Part shown: positions 53,462 to 63,155 of the stretch, piece after piece
How the letters are laid out: each line of letters begins with the position of its first letter
Numbering within the stretch: position 1 is the stretch's first letter
Assembly (NCBI RefSeq): GCF_000975135.1
Contig: NZ_BBRF01000001.1
Location: 1,180,380-1,244,379, forward strand
DNA length: 64,000 nucleotides
Direction of reading: 5' to 3'
Origin: Demequina aurantiaca
GTDB taxonomy: Bacteria > Actinomycetota > Actinomycetes > Actinomycetales > Demequinaceae
The notes under the pieces: model-generated
The model's database searches: none
Told to the model about the DNA's origin: nothing
The model's input: the letters and a program-made list of their open reading frames with translations, nothing else
Translations under genes and position numbers: made by a program

Positions 53462-54457
53462 GTGAACGGAACTAGTCGAGGTCCGAGCATGCATGACGTC
53501 GCCGCGCTCGCGGGCGTTTCTCACCAGACTGTCTCCCGCGTGATCAACGGCTCCGCCAACTTGCGTCCAGCCACCCGCGAGCGAGTCCTCGCCGCTATCG
53601 AGGAGCTGGGATATCGCCGCAACATGGCGGCCCGCGCGCTCGTCACCGGCCGTACGCACTCGATCGGGGTTCTCACGCCCGGGGAGCCAAACTTCGGCAA
53701 GATGTCCTCCGTTCAGGCTGTTGAGCACGCCATGCGCGAGGCGGGCTACTTCCCGCTCGTGACGAGTTCCGCCTCGGAGTCCGAGTCGATTGCCGAGGCG
53801 CTTGAGTTCCTGAATAACCGCTCGATCGAGGCGCTCGTAGTGGTCGCGCCGCACGACATGGTGCTGACGCAGTTGGAGGGCATGAAGGCTGACCTTCCGG
53901 TGATTACCCTGCAGACCGGTGGCTACGACGCGGGCCACGCGGTGGCGATCGACCAGGCCCACGGCGTTCGCGTCGCCATCGACTACCTGAGGTCCATGGG
54001 TCACACCCGTATCCAGCACCTCTCAGGCCCCTCGGACTACTTTGAGGCGCAGTTGCGTCGCTCGGCGTTCGACGAGGCCGTGACGGCGCACGGATTGGCG
54101 GAGTTCGAGACCCTCGAGGGGGACTGGCGCGCCGATTCGGGCTACGCCTGTGGCACCCGTGTTGACCCCGACGCGACGGCGGTGTTCTGTTCGAACGACC
54201 AGATGGCGTTGGGGTTGATTCACGCGCTGAGCGATGCGGGCCGCAGCGTGCCGGGCGACGTGTCGGTGGTGGGTTTTGACGACATCCCCGAGTCCGCGCA
54301 CAGCCTGCCGCCGCTGACAACGATCCACCAGGACTTTGAGGGCGTGGGCCACCGCGCGGTCGAGCTTATTCTCGCGCAGTTGGACGATGAGCCGGCGCCC
54401 GAGGGCGGCCCCCTCACCCCTTGGCTGGTCGAGCGTCAGTCGGTCGCCCGAATCTAA
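53462..54457 (+). CDS. LacI-family transcriptional regulator 2
   Basis: The 331-residue protein has the LacI helix-turn-helix (MHDVAALAGVSHQTVSRVINGSANLRPATRERV) and hinge AARALVTGRT, very like regulator 1. Its effector domain shares FCSNDQMALGLIHALSDAGRSVPGDVSVVGFDDIPESAHSLPPLTTIHQDF. It directly precedes araB on the same strand, so it is the likeliest arabinose-responsive repressor of araBDA. AAAGGAGG lies four bases before the GTG start. The two regulators look like an old tandem duplication. Confidence 0.93.
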   Translation: MNGTSRGPSMHDVAALAGVSHQTVSRVINGSANLRPATRERVLAAIEELGYRRNMAARALVTGRTHSIGVLTPGEPNFGKMSSVQAVEHAMREAGYFPLVTSSASESESIAEALEFLNNRSIEALVVVAPHDMVLTQLEGMKADLPVITLQTGGYDAGHAVAIDQAHGVRVAIDYLRSMGHTRIQHLSGPSDYFEAQLRRSAFDEAVTAHGLAEFETLEGDWRADSGYACGTRVDPDATAVFCSNDQMALGLIHALSDAGRSVPGDVSVVGFDDIPESAHSLPPLTTIHQDFEGVGHRAVELILAQLDDEPAPEGGPLTPWLVERQSVARI

Positions 54458-54502
54458 GTGCGTCGGTCGCCGCGCATGAGGTGGCCATACCCCATACGAA
54501 CA

Positions 54503-54531
54503 TTGCAATGCCGCGTGGCGAGCGGTATGTT
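54503..54531 (+). promoter_or_regulatory. Promoter of araB-araD-araA
   Basis: TTGCAA (54503-54508) and TATGTT (54526-54531) are spaced by 17 bases. The -35 box is inside a perfect palindrome CATTGCAATG (54501-54510). The -10 box overlaps the operator at 54527-54540. Confidence 0.6.
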
Positions 54532-54540
54532 AACGTTAAT
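54527..54540. promoter_or_regulatory. LacI-type operator over the araB -10 box
   Basis: ATGTTAACGTTAAT contains the perfect ten-base palindrome TTAACGTTAA with a central CG, as in LacI-family sites. It overlaps the -10 box. Its half-site ATGTTAAC also occurs in the transporter promoter at 47341-47348 on the opposite strand. Confidence 0.65.
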
Positions 54541-54576
54541 CTAAGCGTGAATGACCAATAGGCAAGGAGGCCTTCA

Positions 54577-56241
54577 GTGGCACACGAGGACCACAAGTAC
54601 GTCATCGGAGTGGACTACGGGACGCTCTCTGGGCGTGCACTAGTCGTCCGCGTGAGCGACGGCTCCGAGCTCGCCAGCGCGGTTCATGAATACCCCCACG
54701 CGGTGATGGACACGACGCTCGCCGCGACCGGCGCATCGCTACCGCCCGAATGGGCGCTACAGGTGCCCCAGGACTACCGCGAGGTGCTGCAGAAGGCAGT
54801 GCCGGAGGCCGTCAAAGCAGCGGGCATCGACCCGGCAGATGTGATCGGCATCGCTACTGACTTCACTGCCTCCACTCCCATGCCGGTACTCGCTGACGGT
54901 ACGCCGCTGAACGAGCTCACCGAGTACGCGGACCGTCCCCACGCGTACATCAAGCTGTGGAAGCACCACGCGGCGCAGGGCCAGGCCAATCGCATCAACG
55001 AGCTCGCGGCCGAGCGTGGCGAGAAGTGGCTCGCGCGCTACGGCGGATTCATCTCCAGCGAGTGGGAGTTCGCCAAGGGCCTGCAGTTGCTCGAGGAAGA
55101 CCCCGAGATCTACCACCGCATGGACCACTGGGTCGAGGCGGCCGACTGGATCGTGTGGCAGTTGTGCGGCGAGTACGTCCGCAACGCCTGCACCGCCGGC
55201 TACAAGGGAATCCTGCAGGACGGCGAGATGCCTTCCAGCGAGTTCCTCGCGGCTCTCAATCCAGAATTTGCCGACTTTGCCACCACCAAGGTGGCCCACA
55301 ACATCGGCGCCCTAGGCGCATCGGCCGGAACCCTGACCGCTCAGGCCGCGCTGTGGACCGGGCTGCCCGAGGGAATTCAAGTAGCGGTCGGTAACGTGGA
55401 CGCTCACGTCACGGCCCCCGCTGCCAAGGCCGTCGAGCCAGGCCAGATGCTCGCGATCATGGGCACCAGCACCTGCCACGTGATGAATGGCGATCACCTC
55501 GCGGAGGTGCCCGGCATGTGCGGCGTCGTTGATGGCGGAATTGTCGACGGCCTCTTTGGCTACGAGGCGGGCCAGTCTGGCGTGGGCGACATCTTCGCCT
55601 GGTACGTCAACAACCAGGTCCCCCAGGCATCGCACGATGCCGCGGCGGCCGCGGGCAAGTCGGTTCACCAATACCTGACTGACCTTGCGTACGAGGAGCC
55701 CGTTGGCGCCCACGGTCTAGTTGCATTGGACTGGCACAACGGCAACCGTTCCGTGCTGGTCAACACCGAGCTCAGCGGCACCATCGTGGGGCTCACGCTC
55801 GCGACGCGACCCGAGCAGGTGTACCGCGCGCTGCTGGAGGCGACCGCCTTTGGTGCCCGCACCATCGTCGAGACGTTCAATACGGCCGGAGTCCCGGTCA
55901 CCGAGTTCGTGGTCGCGGGTGGCCTCCTCAAGAACCCGCTGCTGATGCAGACGTACTGCGATGTGCTGCGCATGCCCATCTCGATCATCGACTCGGATCA
56001 GGGCCCCGCGCTCGGTTCGGCAATTCACGCCGCCGTCGCGGCCGGCGCGTACCCCGACGTTCGGGCCGCAGCCGATGTCATGGGCAAGGTCATCAAGGCG
56101 GCGTACACGCCCAACGACGAGGCGGCCGATGCGTACGACGCGCTCTTTGCCGAATATAGCCAGTTGCATGACTACTTTGGGCGCGGCGCGAACGACGTCA
56201 TGCGCAGACTCAAGCAGCGCCGAAGGGAAGTCCTGTCATGA
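54577..56241 (+). CDS. araB: L-ribulokinase
   Basis: The 554-residue FGGY-family kinase phosphorylates L-ribulose to L-ribulose 5-phosphate. It starts KYVIGVDYGTLSGRALVVRV, the hallmark of AraB, and has YIKLWKHHAAQGQANRINELA, GGFISSEWEFAKGLQLLEE, VGNVDAHVTAPAAKAV and the ATP-site region VVAGGLLKNPLLMQTYCDVL. Length is usual. AAGGAGG is spaced six bases before the GTG start. It is first in araB-araD-araA, each overlapping the next by four bases. Confidence 0.97.
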   Translation: MAHEDHKYVIGVDYGTLSGRALVVRVSDGSELASAVHEYPHAVMDTTLAATGASLPPEWALQVPQDYREVLQKAVPEAVKAAGIDPADVIGIATDFTASTPMPVLADGTPLNELTEYADRPHAYIKLWKHHAAQGQANRINELAAERGEKWLARYGGFISSEWEFAKGLQLLEEDPEIYHRMDHWVEAADWIVWQLCGEYVRNACTAGYKGILQDGEMPSSEFLAALNPEFADFATTKVAHNIGALGASAGTLTAQAALWTGLPEGIQVAVGNVDAHVTAPAAKAVEPGQMLAIMGTSTCHVMNGDHLAEVPGMCGVVDGGIVDGLFGYEAGQSGVGDIFAWYVNNQVPQASHDAAAAAGKSVHQYLTDLAYEEPVGAHGLVALDWHNGNRSVLVNTELSGTIVGLTLATRPEQVYRALLEATAFGARTIVETFNTAGVPVTEFVVAGGLLKNPLLMQTYCDVLRMPISIIDSDQGPALGSAIHAAVAAGAYPDVRAAADVMGKVIKAAYTPNDEAADAYDALFAEYSQLHDYFGRGANDVMRRLKQRRREVLS

Positions 56242-56975
56242 CCAGCGCGAACCCGACCACCACCAATGGTGCCGCGCCTGCGGAGGCCATCGAGGCCATT
56301 GCGACCGTGCGCACCCAGGTGGCCGAGTTGCACGACGAGCTCGTGAAGAACCAGCTGATCGTCTGGACCGGCGGCAACGTCAGCGGCCGCGTGCCCGGTT
56401 ACGACCTGTTTGTGATTAAGCCCAGCGGCGTGGTCTACGACCAGCTGAGCCCGGAGAACATGATCCTGTGTGACCTCGACGGCAATGTCATCGAGGGCTC
56501 CGACGGCTCGGAACGTAGCCCGTCGAGTGATACTGCGGCTCACGCGTACGTGTACCGCCACATGGCTCACGTCGGCGGAGTCGTGCACACGCACTCCACC
56601 TACGCGGTCGCCTGGGCCGCCCGTGGCGAAGAGATCCCCTGCGTGATCACCGCAATGGCCGACGAGTTCGGCGGGCCCATCCCGCTCGGCCCGTTTGCCA
56701 TCATCGGAGACGACTCGATTGGTCGTGGCATCGTGGAAACCCTGGACGGACATCGGTCGCGCGCCGTGCTCATGCAGAACCACGGCCCGTTCACCATCGG
56801 CAAGGACGCGAAGGACGCCGTCAAGGCGGCCGTCATGTGTGAGGACGTGGCGCGCACCGTCCACATCGCGCGCCAGGCCGGTGACCTGATCCCCATTCCT
56901 CAAGAGGCGATCGACTCCCTCTTCGACCGCTATCAGAATGTCTACGGGCAAACCCCGCAAGGAGAAAACAAGTGA
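56238..56975 (+). CDS. araD: L-ribulose-5-phosphate 4-epimerase
   Basis: The 245-residue class II aldolase-fold enzyme makes D-xylulose 5-phosphate from L-ribulose 5-phosphate. It has [33 protein letters not shown], the metal-binding [11 protein letters not shown] (two His) and the third ligand in [10 protein letters not shown]. An extra 25-residue Ala/Thr-rich N-terminus precedes the usual start. The ATG overlaps the araB stop (ATGA), and its stop overlaps the araA start. Confidence 0.95.
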   Translation: MTSANPTTTNGAAPAEAIEAIATVRTQVAELHDELVKNQLIVWTGGNVSGRVPGYDLFVIKPSGVVYDQLSPENMILCDLDGNVIEGSDGSERSPSSDTAAHAYVYRHMAHVGGVVHTHSTYAVAWAARGEEIPCVITAMADEFGGPIPLGPFAIIGDDSIGRGIVETLDGHRSRAVLMQNHGPFTIGKDAKDAVKAAVMCEDVARTVHIARQAGDLIPIPQEAIDSLFDRYQNVYGQTPQGENK

Positions 56976-58492
56976 GCACCAGCATCGTCCCCGACCTCGC
57001 CACGTATGAAGTGTGGCTGCTGACCGGTAGCCAGACCCTCTACGGCGAGGAGACCTTGCGTCAGGTGGCGGAGCAGTCACAGGACGTCGCGCGTCAGCTC
57101 CAGGAGTCCTCGGACATTCCGGTGACCGTGGTGTGGAAGCCCGTCCTGACCGGACGCGACGCGATTCACGACATCATGCTGGAGGCCAACGCGGCCAAGA
57201 ACGTCATTGGCGTCATCACCTGGATGCACACCTTCAGCCCCGCCAAGATGTGGATCACCGGCCTGAACGCGCTCCAGAAGCCGCTACTGCACTTCCACAC
57301 GCAGGCCAACGTCGAACTCCCGTGGGACAGCATCGACTTCGACTTCATGAACCTGAATCAGGCCGCGCACGGCGACCGTGAGTTTGGCTACATCGAGGCG
57401 CGGATGGGAATCGCGCGCACCACTGTGGTGGGCCACGTGTCCGATCCCGAGGTCACCAAGCGCATCGGCACCTGGACCCGCGCCGCGTCGGGCCGGGCTG
57501 CCTCCAAAAACCTCAAGCTCGCCCGCTTTGGCGACAACATGCGCTACGTCGCGGTCACCGAGGGCGACAAGACCGAAGCCGAGATCGTCTTCGGCGCTCA
57601 GATCAACACGTGGGGCGTCAACGAGCTCGCGGAGGCGGTCCACGCCGCATCCGAGGCCGACATCGACGCCCTGGTTGCCGAGTACGTCGAGCTCTACGAC
57701 GTGGCGGAGGAGCTGCTTCCCGGAGCCGAGCGCGCGGACTCGCTCCGCTACGGCGCGGCCGTCGAGATCGGCCTGCGGTCGTTCCTTGAGGAGGGTGGCT
57801 TCCACGGGTTTACCACGAGCTTCGAGGATCTTGGCGAGCTGCGCCAGCTGCCTGGCCTCGCGGTTCAGCGCCTCATGGCTGATGGCTACGGCTTTGGTGC
57901 CGAGGGCGACTGGAAGACTGCGATCCTGGTGCGCTTGTCGGCCGTTATGGGCGCAGGACTTCCTGGTGGCGCGAGCCTCATGGAGGACTACACCTACCAC
58001 TTGGTGCCCGGCCAGGAACTGAGCCTGGGCGCCCATATGCTCGAGGTGAGTCCTAGCCTCACCTCGTCCGTGCCTCGACTCGAGGTGCACCCGCTCGGCA
58101 TTGGCGGTAAGGAAGATCCAGTCAGGCTGGTCTTCACTGCAGATCCCGGGCCGGCGGTCGTAGTGGCCCTGAGCGACATGCGCGAGCGCTTTCGCCTGGT
58201 GGCCAACGTCGTCGAGAACGTGCCGCTGCCCTCGCCCATGCCAAACCTCCCTGTGGGACACGCGGTGTGGAAGGCCTCCCCCGACTTCCGTACCGCGACC
58301 TCAGCGTGGCTTGCGGCGGGGGCAGCGCACCACACCGTGATGTCGAACCAGCTCGATGTCGCTGTGTTCCAGGACTTCGCTCACATGACGGGTGTGGAGA
58401 TGCTCACGATAGACTCAAGCACCACGCTCGTTGAGTTTGAGCGTGAAATGAAGTGGAATGCTGCGTACTACCGCCTGAGCCAAGGGCTCTGA
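56972..58492 (+). CDS. araA: L-arabinose isomerase
   Basis: The 506-residue enzyme converts L-arabinose to L-ribulose, the first step of the pathway. It has [35 protein letters not shown], and the metal and catalytic residues in [30 protein letters not shown] and AAHHTVMSN. These correspond to Glu306, Glu333, His350 and His450 of the E. coli enzyme. The GTG start overlaps the araD stop (GTGA). A terminator hairpin follows. Confidence 0.97.
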   Translation: MSTSIVPDLATYEVWLLTGSQTLYGEETLRQVAEQSQDVARQLQESSDIPVTVVWKPVLTGRDAIHDIMLEANAAKNVIGVITWMHTFSPAKMWITGLNALQKPLLHFHTQANVELPWDSIDFDFMNLNQAAHGDREFGYIEARMGIARTTVVGHVSDPEVTKRIGTWTRAASGRAASKNLKLARFGDNMRYVAVTEGDKTEAEIVFGAQINTWGVNELAEAVHAASEADIDALVAEYVELYDVAEELLPGAERADSLRYGAAVEIGLRSFLEEGGFHGFTTSFEDLGELRQLPGLAVQRLMADGYGFGAEGDWKTAILVRLSAVMGAGLPGGASLMEDYTYHLVPGQELSLGAHMLEVSPSLTSSVPRLEVHPLGIGGKEDPVRLVFTADPGPAVVVALSDMRERFRLVANVVENVPLPSPMPNLPVGHAVWKASPDFRTATSAWLAAGAAHHTVMSNQLDVAVFQDFAHMTGVEMLTIDSSTTLVEFEREMKWNAAYYRLSQGL

Positions 58493-58533
58493 TAAGTAAT
58501 TCCGCCGGTGAGGAAGCGCTGTAGTGGCGCTCG

Positions 58534-58560
58534 GCGCCGTGGGACTGAGCCCCACGGCGC
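58534..58560 (+). terminator. Terminator hairpin after the ara operon
   Basis: GCGCCGTGGG (58534-58543) and CCCACGGCGC (58551-58560) form a ten-pair stem with a seven-base loop, between araA and metG. TAACCC rather than a T run follows. Confidence 0.82.
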
Positions 58561-58583
58561 TAACCCTCTGCCTACGGGGTCAG

Positions 58584-58589
58584 TAAGAT
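58584..58589 (+). promoter_or_regulatory. Putative -10 box for leaderless metG transcript
   Basis: TAAGAT ends seven bases before the metG ATG and no ribosome-binding site is present. Confidence 0.45.
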
Positions 58590-58596
58590 AAACGCC

Positions 58597-60390
58597 ATGT
58601 CACACATCCTCTCCGCTGTTGCCTGGCCGTATGCCAATGGGCCCCGACACATCGGCCACGTGGCCGGTTTTGGTGTTCCCTCCGACGTCTTTAGCCGCTA
58701 CATGCGCATGGCGGGCAACGATGTACTGATGGTGTCTGGCACCGACGAGCACGGAACACCCATCCTGGTGCAGGCCGACCAGGAGGGGGTGTCTCCCCAG
58801 GAGCTCGCCGACCGCTATAACCGTGTCATCGTCGAGGACCTCACGTCGCTGGGGCTCAGCTACGACCTCTTCACTCGTACCACTACCGGTAATCACTACG
58901 CCGTCGCGCAGGCGCTGTTCAAGGCCGTCAACGCGAATGGCTACATGATCGAGCAGACGACGCGCGGCGCGATCTCGCCGTCGACCGGTCGTACACTTCC
59001 CGACCGATACATCGAGGGCACGTGCCCCATTTGTGGCGACGATGGTGCCCGCGGCGACCAGTGCGACAACTGCGGCAACCAGCTCGACGCGATCGACCTC
59101 AAGAACCCGCACAGCAAGATCAATGGCGAGACCCCCAAGTTCGTGGAGACCGAGCACTTCTTCCTGGACCTACCCGCGCTGGCAGAGCCCCTGTCCGAAT
59201 GGCTTGGCGCACGCGAGGGCTGGCGCCCCAACGTCATGAACTTCTCGCGCAACCTGCTGTCCGACATGCGCCCCCGCGCCATGACGCGCGACATTGACTG
59301 GGGAATCCCCGTGCCGCTTGCCGGCTGGGAGGACAACCCCAACAAGCGTCTGTACGTATGGTTCGATGCCGTGATCGGCTACCTATCCGCATCCATCGAA
59401 TGGGCACGCCGCGAGGGCGAGCCCGAGGCCTGGCGCAAGTGGTGGAACGACCCCGAGACCCTGTCCTACTACTTCATGGGCAAGGACAACATCACGTTCC
59501 ACTCCCAGATTTGGCCCGGCGAGCTCATCGCGGCCAACGGTCGTGGCACCAAGGGCGGCAAGGTCAGCGAATTTGGCGACCTGCAGCTGCCCACCGAGGT
59601 GGTGTCGAGCGAGTTCCTCACCATGGAATCCGCCAAGTTCTCTTCCTCGCGCGGTCACGTCATCTACGTGCGCGACATGCTGGCGCGCTACCAGCCAGAT
59701 GCACTGCGCTACTTCATCGCGACGGCCGGCCCCGAGACGTCGGACGCCGACTTCACCTGGTCCGAATTTAAGCGACGCACCAACGACGAGCTCGTGGCAG
59801 GCTGGGGCAACCTGGTCAACCGCACCGCGTCGCTGGTCAACAAGAACGTAGGCGAGATTCCCGCGCTCAACGACCTGAAGGATGTGGACCGTGCCGCGCT
59901 TGACGCGTCGCAGGCCGCTTTCGGCACCGTGGGCGACCTGGTGAGCACTCACCGTCAGCGCGCCGGCATCAACGAGGCCATGCGAGTGGTCGGTGACGCG
60001 AACAAGTACCTCGCGGACACCGCCCCCTGGAAGCTCAAGAACGAAGACCCCGAGCGCATGAAGACGGTCCTCGGCGTAGCCACGCAGCTGATCGCCGATG
60101 CCAACACCATGCTCTCGCCCTTCATGCCTCACAGCTCGCAGAAGGTACACGAGGCCTTCGGCGGCACGGGAGTGTTCTCACCCATGCCGCAGATGAACGA
60201 GGTCCAGGACCTCGACCTGCCAGACCGTCACTACCCGGTTATTCAGGGCGACTATTCGGGTCAGGCGGGACTCTGGTCGCGCAACCCCATCATTGCCGGC
60301 ACCCCGGTACCTGCACCGAGCCCCATCTTCACCAAGCTCGACGACGACATCGTCGAGGCCGAGCTCGAGCGCATGAACGGGGACAACTGA
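58597..60390 (+). CDS. metG: Methionyl-tRNA synthetase
   Basis: The 597-residue class I synthetase charges tRNA-Met. It has the HIGH-type motif in [25 protein letters not shown], a zinc knuckle with [18 protein letters not shown], and the signature loop KFSSSR (Lys347) in place of KMSKS, as usual in actinobacterial MetG. The anticodon-binding helical domain follows. There is no C-terminal tRNA-binding EMAP-like domain. It begins the conserved block metG-tatD-(cell-wall protein)-ksgA-ispE. Confidence 0.97.
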   Translation: MSHILSAVAWPYANGPRHIGHVAGFGVPSDVFSRYMRMAGNDVLMVSGTDEHGTPILVQADQEGVSPQELADRYNRVIVEDLTSLGLSYDLFTRTTTGNHYAVAQALFKAVNANGYMIEQTTRGAISPSTGRTLPDRYIEGTCPICGDDGARGDQCDNCGNQLDAIDLKNPHSKINGETPKFVETEHFFLDLPALAEPLSEWLGAREGWRPNVMNFSRNLLSDMRPRAMTRDIDWGIPVPLAGWEDNPNKRLYVWFDAVIGYLSASIEWARREGEPEAWRKWWNDPETLSYYFMGKDNITFHSQIWPGELIAANGRGTKGGKVSEFGDLQLPTEVVSSEFLTMESAKFSSSRGHVIYVRDMLARYQPDALRYFIATAGPETSDADFTWSEFKRRTNDELVAGWGNLVNRTASLVNKNVGEIPALNDLKDVDRAALDASQAAFGTVGDLVSTHRQRAGINEAMRVVGDANKYLADTAPWKLKNEDPERMKTVLGVATQLIADANTMLSPFMPHSSQKVHEAFGGTGVFSPMPQMNEVQDLDLPDRHYPVIQGDYSGQAGLWSRNPIIAGTPVPAPSPIFTKLDDDIVEAELERMNGDN

Positions 60391-60435
60391 TCGCTATGCG
60401 TGGCTTGGTCCTCGCGACGATGACGCGGTGACGTC

Positions 60436-61287
60436 GTGAGCCGTCAGGGCCAGTGGCCCCCGGTTCCCGATGCGTTGCCGTTCCCGGTGGCGGACAACCA
60501 CTGCCACCTTGAGTGGCCAGCCGGCGACGAACCCAGGTCCGTCGAGCGGCAACTCGCCGATGCATCGGCCGTGGGGGTTGATCGCGTCGTACAGATTGGG
60601 TGCGACGTGGAATCGGCTCGGTGGACAGCATCGGCCGTCCAGGAGTATCCCGGAATGCTCGGCGGCGTCGCTCTGCACCCGAATGACGCGCCACAGCACG
60701 CGGAGGGCACGCATGAGAGCGGCCTGAGCTACGACGAGGCTTTCGCCGAGATCGCGGAGCTCGCGCGCGGGGAGCGGATCCGTGTGGTCGGGGAGACCGG
60801 TCTCGACTACTTCCGCACGGGTCCCGAGGGGCGCGACGCGCAAATTCGCTCGTTCCGCGACCACATCGCGCTGGCCAAGGAGCTTGGCAAGCCGCTGCAA
60901 ATTCACGACCGCGATGCGCACGGGGACGTCATCGACGTGCTTGAGCGCGACGGTGCCCCGGACCAAACGGTATTTCACTGCTTCAGTGGTGACGCGGGCA
61001 TGGCGCGGCTGTGTGTGGACCGTGGCTACTTCCTCAGCTTCGCGGGCACCGTCACCTTCAAGAACTCGCACGGACTGCGTGCGGCGCTGTCGGTCACACC
61101 CCTGAGCCAGGTGCTGGTCGAGACCGATGCGCCGTTCCTTACACCCCATCCGCACCGGGGCGCACCAAACTCGCCCTACTTGGTGCCGCTCACCATGCGC
61201 ACCATTGCTGATGTGACAGGTGTGACGCTGGAGACTGCCTGCGAAACTGTGTCAGATACCTCCAATACGCTCTATGGGCCCTGGTAA
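60436..61287 (+). CDS. tatD: TatD-family metal-dependent deoxyribonuclease
   Basis: The 283-residue amidohydrolase-fold enzyme has the metal ligands of TatD: DNHCHLEW (HxH), GETGLDYF, IHDRDAHGDV, FHCFSGD and ETDAPFLTPHPHRGAPNSP. TatD proteins are metal-dependent DNases/exonucleases linked to DNA quality control. An N-terminal extension of about 18 residues precedes the barrel. The start is GTG, 45 bases after metG. Confidence 0.94.
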   Translation: MSRQGQWPPVPDALPFPVADNHCHLEWPAGDEPRSVERQLADASAVGVDRVVQIGCDVESARWTASAVQEYPGMLGGVALHPNDAPQHAEGTHESGLSYDEAFAEIAELARGERIRVVGETGLDYFRTGPEGRDAQIRSFRDHIALAKELGKPLQIHDRDAHGDVIDVLERDGAPDQTVFHCFSGDAGMARLCVDRGYFLSFAGTVTFKNSHGLRAALSVTPLSQVLVETDAPFLTPHPHRGAPNSPYLVPLTMRTIADVTGVTLETACETVSDTSNTLYGPW

Positions 61288-61438
61288 TACGCCGATAATC
61301 GGTGTGCGATTGGTCACCTCCAAGAATCTCGGCTGGCGCCGACCGTTATGAATATGAGATAAAAGACGCTGACGTATGCGCGGTTTGTTGCCGCGCTTGC
61401 CGGCCAAGCGTTCATCCGAACGCGACGAGAGGACTCAC

Positions 61439-62248
61439 TTGAGCTACCGCCGTACGCACCCTGTGTCTGGGGGTCGCCGTGATCGCCGCCAGCGCACCAC
61501 CTCGCGCACTCGCACCCTTCGCCAGGTAGGAGTGACGACCGCGATCGTCGCTTTCGCCGTCGGTTCCTTCGCTTCCGCGGGCGCCAACACGCTCGACTCG
61601 TCGGCAGACAAGAATCTCGCCGCCCAAGATCTGGCCGCCGTGGTCAACCCCGTGGCTGCCGATGAATCCGACGTCGAGGTCACCACGGAGACCGTGGAGA
61701 ACGAACTCGAGTTTGACTCGGTGGAAAAGGACGACTCCTCCATCGAAAAGGGAACCAAGAAGGTCGTGACCCCGGGCAAGGATGGCTCCGAACTCGTCAG
61801 CTACACCGTCAAGAAGGTGGATGGCGTCGAGGTCGAGCGCGAGGAGTCATTGCGCGTCCTCGTCGACGAGCCCACGGACGAGGTCATCGCGATCGGCACC
61901 AAGACCGAGCCCAAGGTGGCTTACGTCCCCGTGACGTCCAACTCCGGCTCCAACCGTGCTCTCGGCAAGTCGATGGCCGCCAGTATGTATGGCTGGACGG
62001 GTGAGCAGTGGGAGTGCCTCAACGCTCTCTTCACCAAGGAGTCGAACTGGCGTACCGGAGCGGCCAACCCCTCCTCGAGCGCGTATGGCATCCCGCAGGC
62101 ACTCCCTGGATCCAAGATGTCGTCCGCCGGTTCCGACTGGAGGACCAACCCCGCGACGCAGATCAAGTGGGGTCTTGGCTACATCAAGGGACGCTACGGC
62201 ACCCCCTGTGGTGGCTGGGCGCACTCGGTGAACGTCGGCTGGTACTAG
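61439..62248 (+). CDS. Secreted G5-domain protein with SLT/APF-type muralytic C-terminus
   Basis: The 269-residue protein has a basic N-terminus, a membrane/signal helix (residues 30-48), a G5 domain at about 77-157 (TTETVENELEFDSVEKDDSSIEKGTK, then VKKVDGVEVEREESLRVLVDEPTDEVIAIGTK when joined) and a C-terminal lysozyme-like domain. The last has WECLNALFTKESNW with likely catalytic Glu201, NPSSSAYGIPQALPGSKM and GTPCGGWAH. This is the aggregation-promoting-factor/SLT type rather than the canonical Rpf domain, though the gene is at the rpfB position between tatD and ksgA. It should cut or remodel peptidoglycan. TTG is chosen for GAGAGGA just upstream. Confidence 0.85.
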   Translation: MSYRRTHPVSGGRRDRRQRTTSRTRTLRQVGVTTAIVAFAVGSFASAGANTLDSSADKNLAAQDLAAVVNPVAADESDVEVTTETVENELEFDSVEKDDSSIEKGTKKVVTPGKDGSELVSYTVKKVDGVEVEREESLRVLVDEPTDEVIAIGTKTEPKVAYVPVTSNSGSNRALGKSMAASMYGWTGEQWECLNALFTKESNWRTGAANPSSSAYGIPQALPGSKMSSAGSDWRTNPATQIKWGLGYIKGRYGTPCGGWAHSVNVGWY

Positions 62249-62251
62249 CGG

Positions 62252-63127
62252 GTGGCCGAATTACTCGGCCCGAACGATGTCCGCAACCTTGCTGAGGGAC
62301 TGAACACCGCCCCCACCAAGAAGTGGGGACAAAACTTCGTGGTTGACGCCGGAACCGTCCGGCGCATCGTCCGCATTGCTGGGGTGACTGCCGGCGACCA
62401 CGTCGTCGAGGTCGGCCCCGGGCTAGGGTCGCTCACGCTCGCGCTCCTTGAGACGGGTGCGCGGGTGACCGCGGTGGAGATTGACCCGATCCTGGCTGCC
62501 GCGCTGGCGCAGACTGTCGCCGAGCGAGCTCCGGAGTTTGCTGGCAACCTGACGGTGATTGGTGCGGACGCCATGAAGGTCGACTCGTTGCCGGAGCCTC
62601 CCACCGCACTGGTCGCGAACCTGCCGTACAACGTGTCCGTGCCGGTGATCCTGCACTTCCTAGAGACCTTCGAGTCGCTCGAACGCATTCTGGTGATGGT
62701 GCAGTCCGAGGTGGCCGATCGCCTCGCTGCGCCTCCCGGGTCGCGCACGTACGGCATTCCCTCCGCCAAGGCCGCCTGGTACTGCTCAGTGCGTCGGGCC
62801 GGAGACGTGGGCCGCGCCGTGTTCTGGCCCGTGCCGCGCGTCGACAGTGCGCTGGTGCTCATGCAACGCCGCGACATTCCTGAGACCACCGTGAGCCGCG
62901 AGCAGGTGTGGGCCGTGATCGACGCTTCCTTCGCGCATCGGCGCAAAGGGCTCCGTGGCTCACTGGCCGAGCTCGCTGGTACCAATGCCAAGGCCGAGGA
63001 AGCGCTGGTCGCGCTCGGCATCGAGCCGCTCACCCGCGGCGAGGCACTGGGGATCGCAGACTTTGTGCGCATCGCCGAGGAGCTTGCCCGGCGTGAGGCC
63101 GCAGGCTCTGCCACTCTTGAGCAATGA
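62252..63127 (+). CDS. ksgA: 16S rRNA (adenine1518/1519-N6)-dimethyltransferase
   Basis: The 291-residue methyltransferase has [18 protein letters not shown], the SAM site [31 protein letters not shown], and the catalytic [15 protein letters not shown] motif. It dimethylates two adjacent adenines at the 3' end of 16S rRNA late in 30S assembly, and loss gives kasugamycin resistance. The GTG start is three bases after the stop of the cell-wall gene and has no strong ribosome-binding site of its own, suggesting coupled expression. Confidence 0.96.
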   Translation: MAELLGPNDVRNLAEGLNTAPTKKWGQNFVVDAGTVRRIVRIAGVTAGDHVVEVGPGLGSLTLALLETGARVTAVEIDPILAAALAQTVAERAPEFAGNLTVIGADAMKVDSLPEPPTALVANLPYNVSVPVILHFLETFESLERILVMVQSEVADRLAAPPGSRTYGIPSAKAAWYCSVRRAGDVGRAVFWPVPRVDSALVLMQRRDIPETTVSREQVWAVIDASFAHRRKGLRGSLAELAGTNAKAEEALVALGIEPLTRGEALGIADFVRIAEELARREAAGSATLEQ

Positions 63128-63155
63128 CATTCCAGTACGACAACGCCGGTGAAGC

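Noticed and set aside
59635-59652. MetG signature KFSSSR instead of KMSKS as an inactive synthetase
   Set aside because: Actinobacterial MetG proteins normally carry KFS(T/S)S-type loops, and all other motifs are intact.
61288-61438. Possible cyclic di-AMP (ydaO-type) riboswitch before the G5/SLT gene
   Set aside because: Such riboswitches often precede actinobacterial rpf-like genes, but the 151-base gap lacks the conserved ydaO core segments. Only a six-pair hairpin (61378-61396) is seen.
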